DNA of 64,000 nt from Infirmifilum sp. NZ (GTDB taxonomy: Archaea > Thermoproteota > Thermoprotei > Thermofilales > Thermofilaceae): the NCBI RefSeq assembly GCF_022693705.1, contig NZ_CP094288.1, positions 1,754,526 through 1,818,525 of the forward strand, given 5' to 3'. The notes under the pieces were generated by a model. It ran no database searches and was not told the DNA's origin. It worked only from the letters and a program-made list of their open reading frames with translations. Positions 1 to 8,985 of the stretch are shown here, piece after piece (within the stretch, counting starts at the first letter, position 1; the number at the start of each line of letters is the position of its first letter). The translations under genes were made by a program, and so were the position numbers.

Positions 1-538
1 TTATCCCGATGACCTCGGCGTCCAGGTTCACCAGAGGCCCCCCGCTGTTACCCGGGTTCACGGCCGCGTCGGTCTGGATCATGTTCTCGTAAACCTTCCC
101 CTCGACTCGGAGAGTCCTGCCCACGCCGCTCACGATGCCGAATGTGAGCGACGGCCCGCCTAGCAGCTGGCCGAACGGGTTACCGATAGCGAGTACGAAC
201 TGGCCGATCTGAACCCTGTCGCTGTCCCCTAGCCTAGCCGGCTGCAGATCAGCCCCATCCACCCTGAGGAACGCGATGTCCCACTGCGGGTCCTCCGAAA
301 CGACCTCAGCGGGGTTGCTTTCGCCGTCGGGCGTCGTGACGGTGATCCTCTCGAAGCCCTCGACGACGTGCGAGTTAGTGGCTATGATGCCCCTGTCAAC
401 AGCAACTCCGGAGCCGAAGCCCGTTATAGGCGCTTGTGTGAAGAGGAAGTCGATGACCCTTAGGGTAGAGACGCCTACAACGCTCGGCAAAACCCTGCTG
501 TAAACCTCGATAACCCTCCTCTGCAGCTCCTCTGCCAT
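1..538 (-). CDS. HtrA/DegP-like serine protease, partial (C-terminus off the left edge)
   Basis: Trypsin-fold serine protease of the HtrA/Deg family, which degrades or remodels misfolded protein. Reading from the ATG at 538, 179 residues are visible and the frame is still open at base 1, so only the protease domain is seen. A PDZ domain would be expected beyond the edge. The catalytic triad is complete: His57 in TNSHVVEGF, Asp87 in PQWDIAFLRV and Ser165 in NPGNSGGP. No signal peptide or membrane segment precedes the domain, so the protein is probably cytoplasmic, unlike most bacterial HtrA. A TATA-like GTAAATAC lies 21-28 nt upstream (559-566), which fits a leaderless start at this ATG. Family assignment is secure. 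The substrate is unknown. Confidence 0.94.
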   Translation of the reverse strand, partial: MAEELQRRVIEVYSRVLPSVVGVSTLRVIDFLFTQAPITGFGSGVAVDRGIIATNSHVVEGFERITVTTPDGESNPAEVVSEDPQWDIAFLRVDGADLQPARLGDSDRVQIGQFVLAIGNPFGQLLGGPSLTFGIVSGVGRTLRVEGKVYENMIQTDAAVNPGNSGGPLVNLDAEVIGI

Positions 539-540
539 AT

Positions 541-696
541 GGCCGACACCGCACAGCGGTATTTACGCGTATCGCCGGAAAATCGGCAGTAGAGGACTAT
601 AGTATCAATATAATCCCACGAAGTATTAAATAAACAGATACAGAAATCCTTTTAATTAACGGTGTGACAAGTTTACACGCCAGAAGGTGAAAGCAG
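541..696. promoter_or_regulatory. Divergent promoter region between the HtrA gene and the surface protein gene
   Basis: Noncoding spacer. For the minus-strand protease, GTAAATAC at 559-566 is a TATA candidate. For the plus-strand gene, TTTTAATTAAC at 650-660 would place transcription start near 680, just ahead of the Shine-Dalgarno AGGTGA (685-690) and the TTG start at 697. A short imperfect inverted pair, GTGT and ACAC, sits around 662-678. It is too short to call an operator. Confidence 0.5.
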
Positions 697-1899
697 TTGA
701 GTAAAGGCAGACTGTTTGGAGCGTTAATCCTGGCAGTGCTGGTGTTCTCGCTAGCGATAACACAGGTGGCTAAAGCCGAGAACCCTACCATCCAGGTTCC
801 AGACCCTGAGGGAGACGACAAGGGCCCAGGCTTCTACGGCTACCCCACGGCTGACGTCTTCAAGCCAGGGGTTTTTGATATCGTGAAGTTCGAAGTCTAC
901 ACAACCGACACCGCGGTAACCTTTAAGGTATACTTCAAGGACCTCGGCGGTAACCCGTGGGCCGGTAAAAACGGCTTCTGCCTCCAGCAGGTCCACATCT
1001 ACATACACACGGATGCAACGCCGAACGTGCCCGCCAGGCTAAGCGCGGTGGGACTGAACCTGAATTTCGACCCGACCTGGGCGTGGCACTACGCCCTCAT
1101 CATCGGCCCCTGCTGGGAAACACCCCCTCAGCCCCTGCCCACTGGGCAGTGCGCGGTCCTCTACAGGCCCTTCGACGAGGTCGTCCAGGACGATAAATTT
1201 AAGGTAAGTGTAGATGGCAACGCCATCGTAGCCACCGTGGACAGGGGTCTCTTCGAGTACGGTGACGTCGGCAACATCAAGAACTGGAGGATCGTGGTGG
1301 CCGTAGCGAGCCACGACGGCTTCGGCCCACTGAAGATCAGAGGAGTTGGCCTCAGCAAGGGCGACTGGAACATCTGGGCCACTGCAACGGCAACTGATGC
1401 CCAGAAGACCCTGATAGCCAACGCCATAAAGTTCGGCATCGAGCCTCGTGTGCTCGACATCGCAGTGTACGCGCCGGAGTACCCTAACGGTATTACAGCT
1501 GACCAGCAGTACGCGTGGCTCAGCAGCATGGACATCGACGCAAAGATGCCCGCCACTATTCCGCCCATAGCTTCCCAGGTGGTCGCGCAGCTCAAGGCCC
1601 AGCTTTCCTCCGTGACGCAGGAGAGGGACAGCCTCAAGTCGCAGGTCAGCAACCTCCAGAGCCAAGTTTCGAGCCTGCAAAGCCAGCTCAGCAGCCTTCA
1701 GAGCCAGGTGAAGTCCCTTCAGGACCAGAACTCGCAGCTCTCAAGCGAGCTGGAGTCCCTCAAGGCTTCTACCATTAATACTGGAGTCGCGGCGGCTCTA
1801 GCGGTGGTGCTTCTGCTTGTCGGCGTAGGCGCGGGCTACTTCCTTGGCAAGAGGAAACCCAAGGAGGCAACCGGGGGGACTCAAGTCAAAACTTCTTAA
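697..1899 (+). CDS. Surface-anchored glucodextranase-C-like domain protein with coiled-coil stalk
   Basis: A 400-residue secreted, membrane-anchored protein. It has an N-terminal signal peptide (about 1-27), a beta-rich domain (about 30-270), a predicted coiled coil of repeated SLQSQ/SLKSQ units (about 300-355) and a C-terminal transmembrane helix followed by GKRKPKE. The beta domain starts PDPEGDDKGPGF and contains YFKDLGGNPW. The same sequence pattern ends the next gene, the amylopullulanase, and resembles the C-terminal carbohydrate-associated domain of glucodextranase. The TTG start is supported by AGGTGA 6 nt upstream. I infer a starch-binding or enzyme-partner role at the cell surface, with the coiled coil holding the domain away from the membrane. 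There is no catalytic domain. Confidence 0.8.
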   Translation: MSKGRLFGALILAVLVFSLAITQVAKAENPTIQVPDPEGDDKGPGFYGYPTADVFKPGVFDIVKFEVYTTDTAVTFKVYFKDLGGNPWAGKNGFCLQQVHIYIHTDATPNVPARLSAVGLNLNFDPTWAWHYALIIGPCWETPPQPLPTGQCAVLYRPFDEVVQDDKFKVSVDGNAIVATVDRGLFEYGDVGNIKNWRIVVAVASHDGFGPLKIRGVGLSKGDWNIWATATATDAQKTLIANAIKFGIEPRVLDIAVYAPEYPNGITADQQYAWLSSMDIDAKMPATIPPIASQVVAQLKAQLSSVTQERDSLKSQVSNLQSQVSSLQSQLSSLQSQVKSLQDQNSQLSSELESLKASTINTGVAAALAVVLLLVGVGAGYFLGKRKPKEATGGTQVKTS

Positions 1900-1927
1900 A
1901 AGTATTTTTTTCTTACAGGTGGTTTTG

Positions 1928-4900
1928 ATGAAGAATAGCAAAGTTGTGACTCTCGCCTTGACCTTAATCCTCCTCGCTGAGGTGCTGATGTACCCTGCTT
2001 TAGGCCAGCAGCCCTCAGGCACCCTCTACGTTGTGCTGATCTGGCACTACCACCAGCCCTGGTACTACGACGTGAATGGGACGTCTTTCCTTCTACCCTG
2101 GACTAGGATGCACACGGTTGGGAACTACTACAAGATGGCTTACATTTTGTCGAAGCACCCCGACGTGAAGGCAACGTTCACCTTCTCGGGCTCGCTAGTG
2201 CAGCAGATCCTCGACTACAACAGCGGCGTCAAAGACTACAGGCTCATCATATCCGAGAAGATCGCCGAGGGTCAGCCCCTGACCACTGAGGAGAAGTTCT
2301 CGATGCTCTCCATGCCGGGAGGCTTCTTCGACGTGAACTGGGACCGGGTTGTGAACGTGGTCCCGAGGTTCGCGGAGCTGAGGGACAGGGCCCAGAAGGC
2401 GCTGAGCGCGTACATAGCGCTACCGGAGGAGGAGTATAAGAGGAGGGTGGTTGGCGAGTTCTCCGACCAGGACTACCTTGACCTCGCCGTGCTCTTCAAC
2501 CTGTTCTGGATCGACCCCATGGTTTTGCGGGAGCAGTACCCCGACGTCTACCAGCTCAGGGTCCAGGCGCTCAACGGCGCCAAGGGCTTCACCAGGCAGC
2601 AGCTTCAAGCCGTGCTGAGCGTCCACAGGGACTTGCTGCGGAAGGTTCTACCAATGTACGCTTCCCTAGCAGAGAAGGGGCAAGCAGAGCTGATACCCGT
2701 GCCCTACAGCCACCCGCTGGCACCAATCCTCGCGGACCTAGGCCTGCTTGACGATGTTAAAGTCCACGTATCCCTGAGCACGCAGCTCTTCCAGAAGGTG
2801 TTCAACTACAGGCCTGTGGGAATATGGCCCGCTGAGCAGGCTGTGAACGGCTACGTTCTCTCGGCCTTTGCAAGCGAGGGCTACACCTGGGCCGTCACGG
2901 ACGACACGCTTTTGGTGAAGGCGGGCCTCAACCCATCCGACCCCTCGGTGGGTATGAAGGCCTGGTTCGCGACGCTCAACGGCACCAAGCTCTACGTGTT
3001 CTTCAGGAACAGCGAGCTGAGCAACCTGATAGGCTTCCAGTACAGCAGAGGTGACTCGAAGCAGGCGGCTCAAGACCTCGTAAACCGCTTGCTGTCGCTC
3101 GCGAAGAGCAGTGATGGGACAAACGTCGTCGTCATAGCTCTCGACGGGGAGAACCCGTGGGAAAGCTACCCAGAGTTCGGCGACACTTTCCTCGACAGCC
3201 TCTACTCGCTGCTGAGCGAGTACCAGTCTAAGGGTCTACTCACCACGATAACCCCGCGCGAGTACCTCGCGAAGTTCGCAGGCACCGCCCGTGAGTTGCC
3301 CGCCAAGAGCTACAAGTACCTTGACCTAGTGGGCAGGGACATCTCAGACACCCCGTTAAGCCTCACCGAAGACGCCTACACGCAGCTGCCCAGAAGGGAC
3401 GTTACCGCCCAGATACCTGAGGGCTCCTGGTCTGGGGGCGAGCTAGCGGTCTGGATAGGTCAAAGGCAGGAGAACGCTGCCTGGATGATGCTCGTCAAGA
3501 CGAGGCAAGACGTGCTGAAAGCACTGGGAGTCAACAGCCTCCGGGAAGCGCTGACCGTCAACCGGAAAGCGGCCGAAGACCTCCTGAGGGCGGAGGCCAG
3601 CGACTGGACATTCTGGTACGGTGGCGACATGGGAGGAGGCTTCCCAGCGAACCCGCTCTACAAGGGTTACCTCAGAAGAGCCTACGAGGACGCGGGGCTG
3701 AAGCCGCCGGACTACCTGCTGACCCAGTTCAACCCCGACGCTACACCAGTCGGCACGCTCAACAGGGATTATCCCAAACCCCCTGCAACCCCACCGGAGC
3801 TCGACGGGAAGCTAAGCGCCGGGGAGTGGGCGGGCGCTCTCAACATGTCCCTAGGTGACAGGCTGTTCAAGAGCGTCCTCGTCCTCCTGACGAGTCAGGG
3901 CATGTACATCACCGCCATCCCGGTCTCCAAGAGCTCGCTTAACGACGCGAAGACCGCCGTAGCCGTATACACCACCTGCAGCGCGAGGAGCGTGAGCCCA
4001 TTCCACCCGGGCTTCAACTCGTTCCCACGGTACTCGAAGCTCGACATGGGCATGGGGCTATTCTACGAAGTGCTGGTGTACCCAGCGAACCTCAGCGTGG
4101 TTGTCAGCGCCGCTGACGGCCGCGGAGGGTGGACACCGCTCTTCTACCTCAAGGCGTCAGTCGGGGACGCAGTGGAGGCGTTCGTGCCCTGGAGCGCGCT
4201 GGGTCTTAGCCAGGGAGAGCTATTCTACGTTACAGCCGCCTCCTACTCAGGCTCAACAGTCGTGGAGTCCGCCACCCGAGTCGGCTCGGTTTATCAGATG
4301 ATCGTGCCTCGCGCGGCGGCTGCAGCTGCCGGGAAAGTCCTGTTCGAGATGAGCGACCCTGAGGGCGACGATGACGGGGCTGGAGGCTACAAGTACCCCA
4401 AGGCTGACGTCTTCATACCAGGAGTATTCGACTTAACGAAGTTCAGGGTGGTGGACTCGGGAAGCAGCCTCACGTTCGAAGTGTACTTCAAGGATCTCGG
4501 CGGTAACCCGTGGAGCGGCCCCAACGGCTTCTGCCTGCAGTACCCGCAGATATACATACGCACGACTCTCAGCGTACCGGGGAGGACGGACACCTTCGGC
4601 TTAAACGTAAACATTACTGAAGACTCGGCGTGGCACATCGCGCTACTCTTGGCCCCGGGTTGGGGCTCCGACCCTGCTCCGAACGGCGAGAAGGCGGCGA
4701 TCTACCTCTCAGACGGCACCGTCGCAGTACAGGACGGCAAGTTCAAAGTCTACGCCGATCCCGCGAGAAACGCCATAATAGCTGAGGTCTCGAAGGACAT
4801 TCTCCCCGATGCCGGCAACGCGGATAAGTGGAAGTACGTTGTGGCTGTGACGAGCTACGACGGCTACGGCACGATGAAGATTAGGGCCTTCGGCCTAGAC

Positions 4901-5269
4901 CCCGACGTCTGGGTCGTGGGCGTTGGCTCCAAGCACGCTAAAGCCGTTCTCTTCAACGTCGTGCCCCGCGTGATGGACCTGCTCGCACCCACCGCTCAAG
5001 ACCAGTACGCGCAGCTTTCAGGCTATGTTGCAGAAAAGAACGGCACCCTCGCAAAGGTCCACGGCGTCTCACAGGCTACTGCAACGCAGCCCACCCAGCA
5101 GTGCATATGCCCTGAGCCACAGCAGCCGCAGTGCCCCGCGTGCCCGCCATGCCCGCCGGCCACTCAGGTGGGGGTGAAGCCTGAGGAGCTCACAAGGTCA
5201 CTAATAGTGGGCCTGATAGCTGGAGTGCTGATAGGCCTAGCGGTAGCAATGCTCCTTAGAAGAAAGTAA
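1928..5269 (+). CDS. apu: Secreted GH57 amylopullulanase, membrane anchored
   Basis: Glycoside hydrolase family 57 enzyme of the amylopullulanase type, expected to cleave alpha-1,4 and alpha-1,6 bonds of starch and pullulan outside the cell. It has 1113 residues. A signal peptide ends near ALGQQ, followed by the GH57 motif WHYHQPW. The nucleophile is Glu303 in IWPAEQ and the acid/base is Asp406 in LDGENPWE. Their 103-residue spacing matches the Glu291/Asp394 pair known from Pyrococcus amylopullulanase. A glucodextranase-C-like domain follows (DPEGDDDGAGGY, YFKDLGGNPW), then a Cys/Pro/Gln-rich spacer and a final transmembrane helix ending LLRRK. The ATG at 1928 is chosen over an in-frame extension overlapping the previous gene because GGTGG precedes it and the signal peptide begins there. 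It lies 28 nt after the upstream gene, so the two are probably cotranscribed. Confidence 0.93.
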   Translation: MKNSKVVTLALTLILLAEVLMYPALGQQPSGTLYVVLIWHYHQPWYYDVNGTSFLLPWTRMHTVGNYYKMAYILSKHPDVKATFTFSGSLVQQILDYNSGVKDYRLIISEKIAEGQPLTTEEKFSMLSMPGGFFDVNWDRVVNVVPRFAELRDRAQKALSAYIALPEEEYKRRVVGEFSDQDYLDLAVLFNLFWIDPMVLREQYPDVYQLRVQALNGAKGFTRQQLQAVLSVHRDLLRKVLPMYASLAEKGQAELIPVPYSHPLAPILADLGLLDDVKVHVSLSTQLFQKVFNYRPVGIWPAEQAVNGYVLSAFASEGYTWAVTDDTLLVKAGLNPSDPSVGMKAWFATLNGTKLYVFFRNSELSNLIGFQYSRGDSKQAAQDLVNRLLSLAKSSDGTNVVVIALDGENPWESYPEFGDTFLDSLYSLLSEYQSKGLLTTITPREYLAKFAGTARELPAKSYKYLDLVGRDISDTPLSLTEDAYTQLPRRDVTAQIPEGSWSGGELAVWIGQRQENAAWMMLVKTRQDVLKALGVNSLREALTVNRKAAEDLLRAEASDWTFWYGGDMGGGFPANPLYKGYLRRAYEDAGLKPPDYLLTQFNPDATPVGTLNRDYPKPPATPPELDGKLSAGEWAGALNMSLGDRLFKSVLVLLTSQGMYITAIPVSKSSLNDAKTAVAVYTTCSARSVSPFHPGFNSFPRYSKLDMGMGLFYEVLVYPANLSVVVSAADGRGGWTPLFYLKASVGDAVEAFVPWSALGLSQGELFYVTAASYSGSTVVESATRVGSVYQMIVPRAAAAAAGKVLFEMSDPEGDDDGAGGYKYPKADVFIPGVFDLTKFRVVDSGSSLTFEVYFKDLGGNPWSGPNGFCLQYPQIYIRTTLSVPGRTDTFGLNVNITEDSAWHIALLLAPGWGSDPAPNGEKAAIYLSDGTVAVQDGKFKVYADPARNAIIAEVSKDILPDAGNADKWKYVVAVTSYDGYGTMKIRAFGLDPDVWVVGVGSKHAKAVLFNVVPRVMDLLAPTAQDQYAQLSGYVAEKNGTLAKVHGVSQATATQPTQQCICPEPQQPQCPACPPCPPATQVGVKPEELTRSLIVGLIAGVLIGLAVAMLLRRK

Positions 5270-5277
5270 ATAGTTTT

Positions 5278-7329
5278 TTAAGGTTTCTTTACCTTGTAGA
5301 GTATCCTCCAGGAATAAGGTTTTAGGACTTTTTCTCCTGCGCTATCGCTCGCTAGGACAGTCGCGTAGCCGTCGATGGGCTCGTCGATTTCCTTCTCGCT
5401 CGCGTTGAACACAACCATAGCCTCCTCACTTCTCCACTCCCTCATGATGGCCACAGCGCCCTTATTCATCACTTGCACGTCGAAGAACCCAAGCCTGAGG
5501 GGCGCCAGCGATCTCCTCAGTAAGGCAAGGCGCCTTATGAGGCACTGCAGGTCCCTGTCCCAATTCTCCTCATCCCACAACATGGGGAGCCTGTTATCGG
5601 GGTCGTCTCCCCCGTGCATTCCAACCTCGTCCCCGTAGTATATGGAGGGGGAGCCTGGGAGCGCGAAGAGGACCACGTAGAGTAGCCTGAGGCACTCGCT
5701 CCCGCACCGCTCAGCTAGGGTCGTGATGCGGGGCGTGTCGTGGCTACCAAGCAGGTTGTACATGGAGTTCGCCGCGAAGACGGGCGTGCGAGCGTAGAGC
5801 TCCTTGAGCCTTCTAACGAAGGTTTCCGAGTCGATTTTTCTGTACACGATAAAGTCTAGCAGAGCCTCCCTCAAGTCGTAGTTCATCGCCGAGTCAGCGG
5901 TGACGCCGTAGGGGTAGTAGACAACCCCCTTGCTCACCTCCAGTATCACGGGCGCATCCCTTTTCAGCCCCTTCACAGTCGAGTATAGCTGCTTCAGGGC
6001 GGCGTCAGGCAACGCGTGCCCAACGTCTATCCTCAAGCCGCTAGCCCCGCGGGTGAGCCAAAACGATGCCACTTGGCAAAGCCTCTCAACCACCCGCTGA
6101 TTCGAGTAGTTGAGCTTTGGCATCCCCCAGTTGCAGATGAAGGTCTCGTAGAAGGGCCTCCTACCCCGGAGCCCAGCGGGAAACTCCCTGCAACCGCCTG
6201 CGATGAACGCCCTCAAAAGCTCCGCCTCCCGCTCGTCAAAACCGCTGAAGAACCTGAACCAATCTTTGTGCTCGCCGCCCTCGGACAGGGCTCTGAGGAA
6301 TTCTGGGCTACACGAGGAAACGTGGTGGGCCACAATGTCCACTACGATCCTTATATTCCTCCTTTCGGCCTCCTCGACGAGCCTGCTCCAGCCCTCCCAG
6401 CCACCCAGATCCTCGTCAACCTCGGTGTGATCAATGACGTCGTACCTGTGGTAGCTCACCGACCTGTATATGGGAGTCAGGTAGACCGCCTCGACCCCCA
6501 GCGATGCTATGTAGTCGAGGCTCTCGGCCACGTCGCGCAGAGACCCACCTAGACGGGCACGGGGCCTGGTGTTGCCCGAGATGCTCACCTTACTGCGGGT
6601 GAAGCTGTCTGGGAAGATCAGGTAGTAAGTACTACCGACGTACCAGTATGGCTCGTCGATCCCCACGATCTCCCCGGGCTCGATGTAGCTCTCGTCTCCT
6701 AGGCCCTCCCGTCCGTAGTAGAGACGCTCGCCACCGGCCTCTAAGAGGAACCTGTAACCCTTCACGCCGCCACTGACGACTCCTTGGAAGTAGTCTACGA
6801 GCTCGGTGCTCACGTACCTCCGCATCTCGACCCTCTTTCCATCGCTTGCTTCGACGAAAACCCGATCTAGGAGACGCGTCGGAGCCTTAAAGCGAAGGAT
6901 GGTGAAGCCCAGGTACCTGCTAACGAAGGAGGGGTCCCTTTCGTCGTGGACGAGAAGCTCCGGCACAAACCTCCCCTCACTGGTGGCCGTCGCGTAGTCT
7001 GTGACTCCGATCTCAGCTAGGGAAAAATCCTCCTCAACGCCGCTGTCAGGCCAAAGCCTCACTCTCACCCTAGAAGGGTTCTCCACGTCTAGAACAGTGA
7101 ATCCGCACGTAGAGCTGAACCTGTAGGGGTACGAGCCCTCCCAAAGCGAGACAACAACCCTTCCCCTCTCGCCCTCGCGCCTCAGCTCGACCCTTCCGGG
7201 GAAGTAGGATGTGAAGGGCGCTACGAGGTACAGGTACTCCACCCCCTCGGGCCACTTCAGCGAGAACTCAACTAGGTATTTTCCGAATCGAGTCCCAGCT
7301 ATCTTCTCCCTCCCAAGTACCCTGTACAT
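5278..7329 (-). CDS. GH13 maltogenic amylase / cyclomaltodextrinase-type enzyme
   Basis: Cytoplasmic alpha-amylase superfamily enzyme of about 683 residues, similar in type to the maltogenic amylase characterised from Thermofilum pendens. It has an N-terminal beta domain, then a TIM barrel. The catalytic residues are the nucleophile Asp (about 433, GLRIDVGHA), the acid Glu (about 462, VILEVSKG) and the stabilising Asp (about 531, GSHDTPRI). DIVAHHVS supplies conserved region I. There is no signal peptide, so it would hydrolyse imported maltodextrins. The ATG at 7329 is preferred over an in-frame GTG at 7347: GGAAAGGAG ends 6 nt before it, and the TATA candidate at 7360-7370 would put transcription start downstream of the GTG. 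It converges on the amylopullulanase gene with an 8-nt gap. Confidence 0.92.
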   Translation of the reverse strand: MYRVLGREKIAGTRFGKYLVEFSLKWPEGVEYLYLVAPFTSYFPGRVELRREGERGRVVVSLWEGSYPYRFSSTCGFTVLDVENPSRVRVRLWPDSGVEEDFSLAEIGVTDYATATSEGRFVPELLVHDERDPSFVSRYLGFTILRFKAPTRLLDRVFVEASDGKRVEMRRYVSTELVDYFQGVVSGGVKGYRFLLEAGGERLYYGREGLGDESYIEPGEIVGIDEPYWYVGSTYYLIFPDSFTRSKVSISGNTRPRARLGGSLRDVAESLDYIASLGVEAVYLTPIYRSVSYHRYDVIDHTEVDEDLGGWEGWSRLVEEAERRNIRIVVDIVAHHVSSCSPEFLRALSEGGEHKDWFRFFSGFDEREAELLRAFIAGGCREFPAGLRGRRPFYETFICNWGMPKLNYSNQRVVERLCQVASFWLTRGASGLRIDVGHALPDAALKQLYSTVKGLKRDAPVILEVSKGVVYYPYGVTADSAMNYDLREALLDFIVYRKIDSETFVRRLKELYARTPVFAANSMYNLLGSHDTPRITTLAERCGSECLRLLYVVLFALPGSPSIYYGDEVGMHGGDDPDNRLPMLWDEENWDRDLQCLIRRLALLRRSLAPLRLGFFDVQVMNKGAVAIMREWRSEEAMVVFNASEKEIDEPIDGYATVLASDSAGEKVLKPYSWRILYKVKKP

Positions 7330-7347
7330 GAACGGCTCCTTTCCCAC

Positions 7348-7462
7348 TAGCCTCGCATGCCTTAATAAGGTTGGTAATTAAGGGGGAGAATAAAACTGGC
7401 TTCCTAAGCGAATTAAAAAACATTATGGAGAAAGATTTAAACAGTAGCAAGGAGACTAAGTC
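7348..7462. promoter_or_regulatory. Divergent promoter region, GH13 enzyme versus sugar ABC importer
   Basis: A compact intergenic region serving two functionally linked units. On the minus strand, CCTTATTAAGG (7360-7370) is a near-symmetric TATA-type element. On the plus strand, GATTTAAAC (7434-7442) is the TATA candidate for the importer. A shared maltodextrin regulator is plausible here, but I see no clear operator beyond the symmetric CCTTA/TAAGG element. Confidence 0.5.
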
Positions 7463-8962
7463 TTGCAAGAGGTGGGAGTTTTGAGCAAAAGCACAAGCCG
7501 AAATATCATCATCGCGGTTGTTCTCATCGTAGTGGCGCTAGGGATAGTCTACTTCTACTACCAATCCACAACCACCCCTCCGCCTAGCCAACCCACTCAG
7601 CCGACTCAACCGACGCAACCGTCCGCCCCAGCTCAGCCGCCCCAGACGCCTCCATCGAACGCGACTCAGCCCAGCCAGCCCCAAGCCCCTGCCTTGAAGA
7701 CAATTACCATCGGCACCAGCACCATACGCGTGCCCAGCTACTTCTACGACTTCGTGCAGAAGGCCAAGTCAGGGCAGATCCAGGTGACTATCAACTTCTG
7801 GACTGGGATGAGCCAGTGGGAGGTAGACGTGATGAAGAACGTTATCGCGAAGTTCCAGCAGGAGTACCCCGGCATCACCGTTAAGTACACGAACGTCCAG
7901 AACCTCAAGGAGCAGGTGAAAGCCGGCGTACTCACAGGCGATGTCGAGAACACGGCTCACGTTTTCACCTGGGCGCACGACTGGACGGGCGACCTCGCCG
8001 ACAGCGGCGCTATAGTGGCGCTGGACCAGTACCTGCCCCCCGAGACGCTCACAGACTTGAAGGCCCAGTACATGGCCTCAGCCTACACGAGCGGCGTGTA
8101 CAAGCTGCACCTCTACGGTCTACCATGGGCGGCTGAGGCTATAGCACTCGTGTGCAACAAGGACCTCGTGCCCTCGGCGCCGCAGACCTGGAGCGACTTC
8201 GAGAAGATCATGCAGCAGTGGTACAACCCCTCCAAGAATACGTACGGCATAGCGTACCAGATCGACCCGTACCACGTCTACCCGTTTGTCACCGCCTTCG
8301 GCGGCTTCTACTACGACGAGGACAGGAACGCGGTTGGCGTTAACAGCCAGGGAACGGTCGACGGGATAACCTTCTACATCCAGCACGTAATGAAGTACAT
8401 GTACACCTCGGATGTCGGCATGGAGGCTCAGCTCAAGATACTCACTGACGGAAGGACCCCGTGCATGGTGACCGGTCCCTGGAACATACCCACAATAAAG
8501 CAGAACATAAAGAACGTGGTCGTCTACCCGATACCACCTATCGACGGGAAGACGCCCAAGCCCTTCTCCGGGGTAAAGCAGATGTGGGTGACTAAGGTCG
8601 TCGAGGGCGACAAGAACAGGCTCTACGCCTCAATACTCTTCACGATGTGGTTCACGTTGAACGATGACGCCCTGAAGACGCTCGCGGACGCGGGCTACAT
8701 ACCCGTCAAGCTCTCAATCCTCCAATACCTGCAGGCTAACGCCGACAAGTACCCGACGATACTCGGCTTCGCCCAGGCCGTGGCAAACAGCGTTCCGATG
8801 CCCAAGTCGGCGAACATGAACTACGTCTGGGGACCTGTATCGGATGCTCTGAACGCGATCGTGACCAAGTACAACGAGCAGGGAGAGCAGGCGACGCTCA
8901 GCGTAGTCAAGCAGCTACTCGACGACGCCCAGTCGAAGATCGTTGCCAAGATAGGAGGCTAA
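7463..8962 (+). CDS. Maltodextrin-type ABC transporter substrate-binding protein
   Basis: Family 1 extracellular solute-binding protein (MalE class), 499 residues or 493 with the later start. It has an N-terminal membrane anchor (NIIIAVVLIVVALGIVYFYY), a Thr/Pro/Gln-rich linker (about 35-78) typical of surface-tethered archaeal binding proteins, then the binding domain (TINFWTGMSQWEVDVMKNV, PPEDG-type hinge regions, ending in a helical tail). Two starts compete. TTG 7463 has AAGGAG 8 nt upstream. TTG 7481 has GAGGTG 6 nt upstream and fits the TATA at 7434-7442 better. It is the first gene of a three-gene importer unit, opposite a GH13 maltodextrin hydrolase, which supports an alpha-glucan oligosaccharide substrate. 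The ligand is not proven. Confidence 0.88.
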   Translation: MQEVGVLSKSTSRNIIIAVVLIVVALGIVYFYYQSTTTPPPSQPTQPTQPTQPSAPAQPPQTPPSNATQPSQPQAPALKTITIGTSTIRVPSYFYDFVQKAKSGQIQVTINFWTGMSQWEVDVMKNVIAKFQQEYPGITVKYTNVQNLKEQVKAGVLTGDVENTAHVFTWAHDWTGDLADSGAIVALDQYLPPETLTDLKAQYMASAYTSGVYKLHLYGLPWAAEAIALVCNKDLVPSAPQTWSDFEKIMQQWYNPSKNTYGIAYQIDPYHVYPFVTAFGGFYYDEDRNAVGVNSQGTVDGITFYIQHVMKYMYTSDVGMEAQLKILTDGRTPCMVTGPWNIPTIKQNIKNVVVYPIPPIDGKTPKPFSGVKQMWVTKVVEGDKNRLYASILFTMWFTLNDDALKTLADAGYIPVKLSILQYLQANADKYPTILGFAQAVANSVPMPKSANMNYVWGPVSDALNAIVTKYNEQGEQATLSVVKQLLDDAQSKIVAKIGG

Positions 8963-8985
8963 ACCTCTGCTAATTTGGTAAACGG

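Noticed and set aside
1039-1680. A 213-codon minus-strand frame inside the surface-protein gene
   Set aside because: It is antisense to a gene with signal peptide, domain and anchor. Its translation has no recognisable pattern.
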